In this document: piece after piece, positions 61,724 through 64,000 of the stretch
How positions within the stretch are numbered: the stretch's first letter is position 1
How the letters are laid out: each line of letters opens with the position of its first letter
Source of the DNA: Candidatus Zixiibacteriota bacterium
GTDB taxonomy: Bacteria > Zixibacteria > MSB-5A5 > DG-27
Direction: 5' to 3'
Length of the DNA stretch: 64,000 nt
Assembly: GCA_030605835.1 (NCBI GenBank)
Contig: JAUWHO010000045.1
Coordinates: 17,047 to 81,046, forward strand
Position numbers and translations under genes: made by a program
The notes under the pieces: generated by a model
What the model was told of the DNA's origin: nothing
Database searches by the model: none
Seen by the model: only the letters and a program-made list of their open reading frames with translations

Positions 61724-62842
61724 ATGCCCAAATATAAGATTGCCACGCTTCCCGGGGATGGGATTGGCGTTGAGGTTATGGAGGCGGCCAAGATCGTTTT
61801 AGAGAAATTGGCGCTGGATGCTGAGTATATTCACGGAGATGTCGGCTGGGAATTCTGGTGTAAAGAAGGGAATCCGCTTCCGGACCGAACCTTGACCCTC
61901 CTAGAGAATACCGACTGCTGCCTTTTCGGAGCGATCACCTCCAAGCCCAAGGAGGAGGCTCAAGCGGAACTCTCCCCCCACCTCAAGGAAAAGGGATTGA
62001 GTTACAGAAGCCCGATTGTGCGCTTGAGGCAGGAGCTGAATCTGCGCACTAACCTGAGACCCTGTAAGGCCTATCCGGGAAATCCATTGAACTACCGGGA
62101 CGACATCGACCTTGTGGTCTTCAGGGAGAACACTGAGGATCTTTACAGTGGAGTGGAATATCATCCAGTCCCGAAGGAGGTCAGAGACATTCTGGATCAG
62201 ACTCATCCGCGGATGGGGCGCTTCAAGGAGGTGCCCAATGAGGACATGGCTATCTCCCTGAGAATCGTGACTAAGAAGGGGTGTGAAAATATCATCCGCG
62301 ACGCCTTCGAATATGCCGCCAGTCAGAATCGCAAGTCGGTGACGGTGGTGGAAAAACCTAATGTCCTCCGGGAGACCTCCGGGATGATGGTCAGAACCGC
62401 CAGAGAGATTGCCAAAGAATATCGGAACGTGGAACTCTGGGAGACCAACATCGATGCCATGTGTATGTGGCTGGTGAAAAATCCCGAGGATTATGGTGTT
62501 TTAGTCACCTCCAATATGTTCGGGGACATCGTCTCCGACCTCTGCGCTCAACTGGTGGGGGGCTTGGGGTTTGCCTCCTCCGGAAACATCGGGGACGATT
62601 ATGCCTTATTCGAGCCCACCCACGGCTCTGCCCCGAAATATGCCGGGCAGTACAAGGTGAACCCGACGGCGATGCTTCTGGCCACAAAGTTGATGTTGGA
62701 TTGGCTCGGAGAGAAGGAGAGGGCCGAAAACCTTGAAGCCGCCATCGCTTTGGCCATAAAAGTCGGGAAAGTCAGAACCTACGATATGGGGGGAAGCTCC
62801 ACCACCTTGGAGGTGGCTCAGGAGGTGGCCAACAAACTCTGA
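61724..62842 (+). CDS. Isocitrate/isopropylmalate dehydrogenase family enzyme
   Basis: The 372-residue decarboxylating dehydrogenase starts at ATG 61724 (MPKYKIATLPGDGIGVEVM). The open frame extends upstream through repeat DNA, but the family begins here. It shows RQELNLRTNLRPCKAYPG, VVFRENTEDLYSGVEYHP, SNMFGDIVSDLCAQLVGGLG and THGSAPKYAGQYKVNPTAM. It could be LeuB (matching leuCD), an NAD-type isocitrate, or a homoisocitrate dehydrogenase. The ENTED-Y-G-E segment is nearer to isocitrate-type members than to classical LeuB, so I leave the symbol blank. icd at 44080-45471 is a different subtype. Confidence 0.88.
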   Translation: MPKYKIATLPGDGIGVEVMEAAKIVLEKLALDAEYIHGDVGWEFWCKEGNPLPDRTLTLLENTDCCLFGAITSKPKEEAQAELSPHLKEKGLSYRSPIVRLRQELNLRTNLRPCKAYPGNPLNYRDDIDLVVFRENTEDLYSGVEYHPVPKEVRDILDQTHPRMGRFKEVPNEDMAISLRIVTKKGCENIIRDAFEYAASQNRKSVTVVEKPNVLRETSGMMVRTAREIAKEYRNVELWETNIDAMCMWLVKNPEDYGVLVTSNMFGDIVSDLCAQLVGGLGFASSGNIGDDYALFEPTHGSAPKYAGQYKVNPTAMLLATKLMLDWLGEKERAENLEAAIALAIKVGKVRTYDMGGSSTTLEVAQEVANKL

Positions 62843-62900
62843 CAAATTCTGCTGAGAGATTGGTTTCTCGATGAGCTAAGAGGATGACCGACCGTCTTAC

Positions 62901-64000
62901 TTACTGAATATACCCTAAAGCCCTTAGGGCTTCAATATCCTCCTCTTCCAGCTCGATTACTTCTGCAAAGAGACTGCGACCGCTGTCGGCTGCACACCAG
63001 GATTCAATCTCCGACTTCAGCTCCTGAAAGACCTCCGGCTCGCTGGCAATGAGGTTATATTTCTCCTCCCAGTCGCTACTTATATCATACAGCTCGTAAT
63101 AATGACGTCTCCCAGTGGGAGAGGCGGGGTCCTTGAGGGGAACGTAGATCAGCTTCCAGTTATCCTTGATGACCGTCCGCAGTTTCAGCTCAATCTCTTG
63201 CTGAAGGGATGCCTCCAACTGAATCCCGGCATCTACTGCATAGAAAGCCTGCTCCAGTGGGTAACCACCCTTGATTAATCGATAAAGACTATCACCCACC
63301 TCTCCGGCATCTACCGCATAGAGAGCCTGCTCCAATGTGTGACCGCCTTTGATTAATCGATAGAGGCTATCAACCGCCTCCTTAACCGCGGGATAAAGGG
63401 CCAGCTTGGCCTTCACGGTTTTGTGGGGGTTGATGCCACCGGTCTCTATCTGGTCAAAGAGCTTGGGATCGAAAGGCCAGGAGACTCCGTTATGGCTGCG
63501 AACTAACGGGAGGTAATCTTTTCTCCCCTCCCTTATCAGGGGCATGAGTGAAACCCCATCAATGCCTCCAGGAAAGGTCTCCTGGTTAAAACCCATGAAG
63601 TCCAGGATCGTGGGCATAATATTCAAGTTGCTGACCGGATCTTTGATGAGCCCGGTGTAACGACAGTCGGGGAACCTTATCACCAGCGGCACCGCGATGT
63701 TGGGGTTATATATCAGGGGTCTGTGTCCCACATAATAGTAGTGTTCAGCCAAACTTTCACCATGGTCGGCGGAGAAGACAATCAAGGTCCTGGAGGTTAA
63801 GTTCATATCCTCAAGAGCCTTGAGCAGGCGACCGATTTCGCAATCGTTATACAAGATTTCCCCATCGTAAACAGCTCTTATCTTCTTCACCAGCTCCGGT
63901 GTGGGAGGCAGGCTAGCTTCGTATCTTCTCAGATGGTGGTAGGTGAAGTTGTTCTTCCCCAACCACTTTTCTCTCTTGGAGAATTTGTTATCATACCCTG
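62901..64000 (-). CDS. Sulfatase family protein (N-terminus beyond window)
   Basis: The frame is open to the right edge of the window, so the N-terminal part with the formylglycine site is missing. About 366 residues are visible. IVFSADHGESLAEHYYYVGH is the metal-binding/active-site segment of alkaline-phosphatase-fold sulfatases. IDGVSLMPLIREG, YELYDISSDWEEKYNLI and the C-terminal EALRALGYIQ are typical. A 26-residue unit (SLYRLIKGG...YAVDAG) is present twice in tandem. Substrate unknown; probably exported or periplasmic. Confidence 0.85.
   Translation of the reverse strand, partial: GYDNKFSKREKWLGKNNFTYHHLRRYEASLPPTPELVKKIRAVYDGEILYNDCEIGRLLKALEDMNLTSRTLIVFSADHGESLAEHYYYVGHRPLIYNPNIAVPLVIRFPDCRYTGLIKDPVSNLNIMPTILDFMGFNQETFPGGIDGVSLMPLIREGRKDYLPLVRSHNGVSWPFDPKLFDQIETGGINPHKTVKAKLALYPAVKEAVDSLYRLIKGGHTLEQALYAVDAGEVGDSLYRLIKGGYPLEQAFYAVDAGIQLEASLQQEIELKLRTVIKDNWKLIYVPLKDPASPTGRRHYYELYDISSDWEEKYNLIASEPEVFQELKSEIESWCAADSGRSLFAEVIELEEEDIEALRALGYIQ
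63228..63383 (-). repeat. 78-bp in-frame tandem duplication in the sulfatase gene
   Basis: 63228-63305 and 63306-63383 are two consecutive 78-bp units of high similarity, each starting GGCATCTAC on the plus strand. They encode two copies of a 26-residue helix pair. No frame is lost. Confidence 0.8.

Overview
The window looks like a chromosomal segment of a Gram-negative-type bacterium from a poorly cultured lineage, plausibly of the FCB superphylum (Zixibacteria/WOR-3/TA06-like). That placement is inference. It rests on secreted proteins ending in FlgD-like/type IX sorting domains (YPNPFN), System I cytochrome c maturation, a BshB1-like deacetylase, a selenocysteine tRNA, and many gene-poor stretches filled with short dispersed repeats. 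Most genes are single-copy housekeeping or signalling genes. No phage, IS transposase or CRISPR array was seen.

Layout. 1-3992: ccmABCDEF operon (minus), with a CxxxY-type CcmE and a 35-aa CcmD. 3993-8892: a repeat field, a dead sorting-domain fragment, a Cys-rich unknown and two tandem radical SAM/SPASM-like genes. 8893-11950: purD, purE and a GlmU-like hexapeptide protein. 11987-14410: a STAND-type ATPase with TPRs beside tRNA-Sec. 14576-19892: a sensor-domain orphan, bshB1-like, a TolB-N/TPR lipid- or periplasm-facing protein and a secreted FG-GAP protein. 20721-23677: a promoter with an operator-like palindrome driving a zinc-ribbon protein and a Ski2-like helicase that carries a one-base frameshift. 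24380-31270: what looks like a truncated group II intron abutting a 2168-aa hybrid histidine kinase with 12 PAS domains. 31364-41751: ppsA, a PpiD-like isomerase, mfd, a methyltransferase and a sigma/anti-sigma/YbjQ operon, the sigma gene being frameshifted. 42165-50604: a lipoprotein, an EamA transporter, icd, a LemA/TPM cluster and leuCD, LeuC carrying a histone-H1-like tail. 50983-54076: recN and fabH. 54219-56545: a 2.3-kb islet bounded by a 52-bp tRNA-Thr direct repeat and holding an XRE-ImmA/MazF pair. 56676-64000: proS, a membrane protein, a methyltransferase, a phosphoribosyltransferase, an isocitrate/isopropylmalate dehydrogenase and a sulfatase that runs off the window.

How it fits together. 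The purine, leucine/TCA, PEP synthase and fatty-acid genes are ordinary biosynthesis. The ccm operon implies c-type cytochromes. The XRE-ImmA/MazF pair looks like a self-regulated toxin-antitoxin-type module.

The least ordinary feature is the intergenic repeat system. Around a dozen families of short perfect hairpins recur in mosaic clusters. Hairpin modules sit inside the arms or loops of other hairpins: a 15-bp CATACG/CGTATG module occurs inside three different host hairpins. Repeats also supply the stop codons of several genes, and one lies in frame inside a methyltransferase gene. I name the families A to N in the repeat entries.
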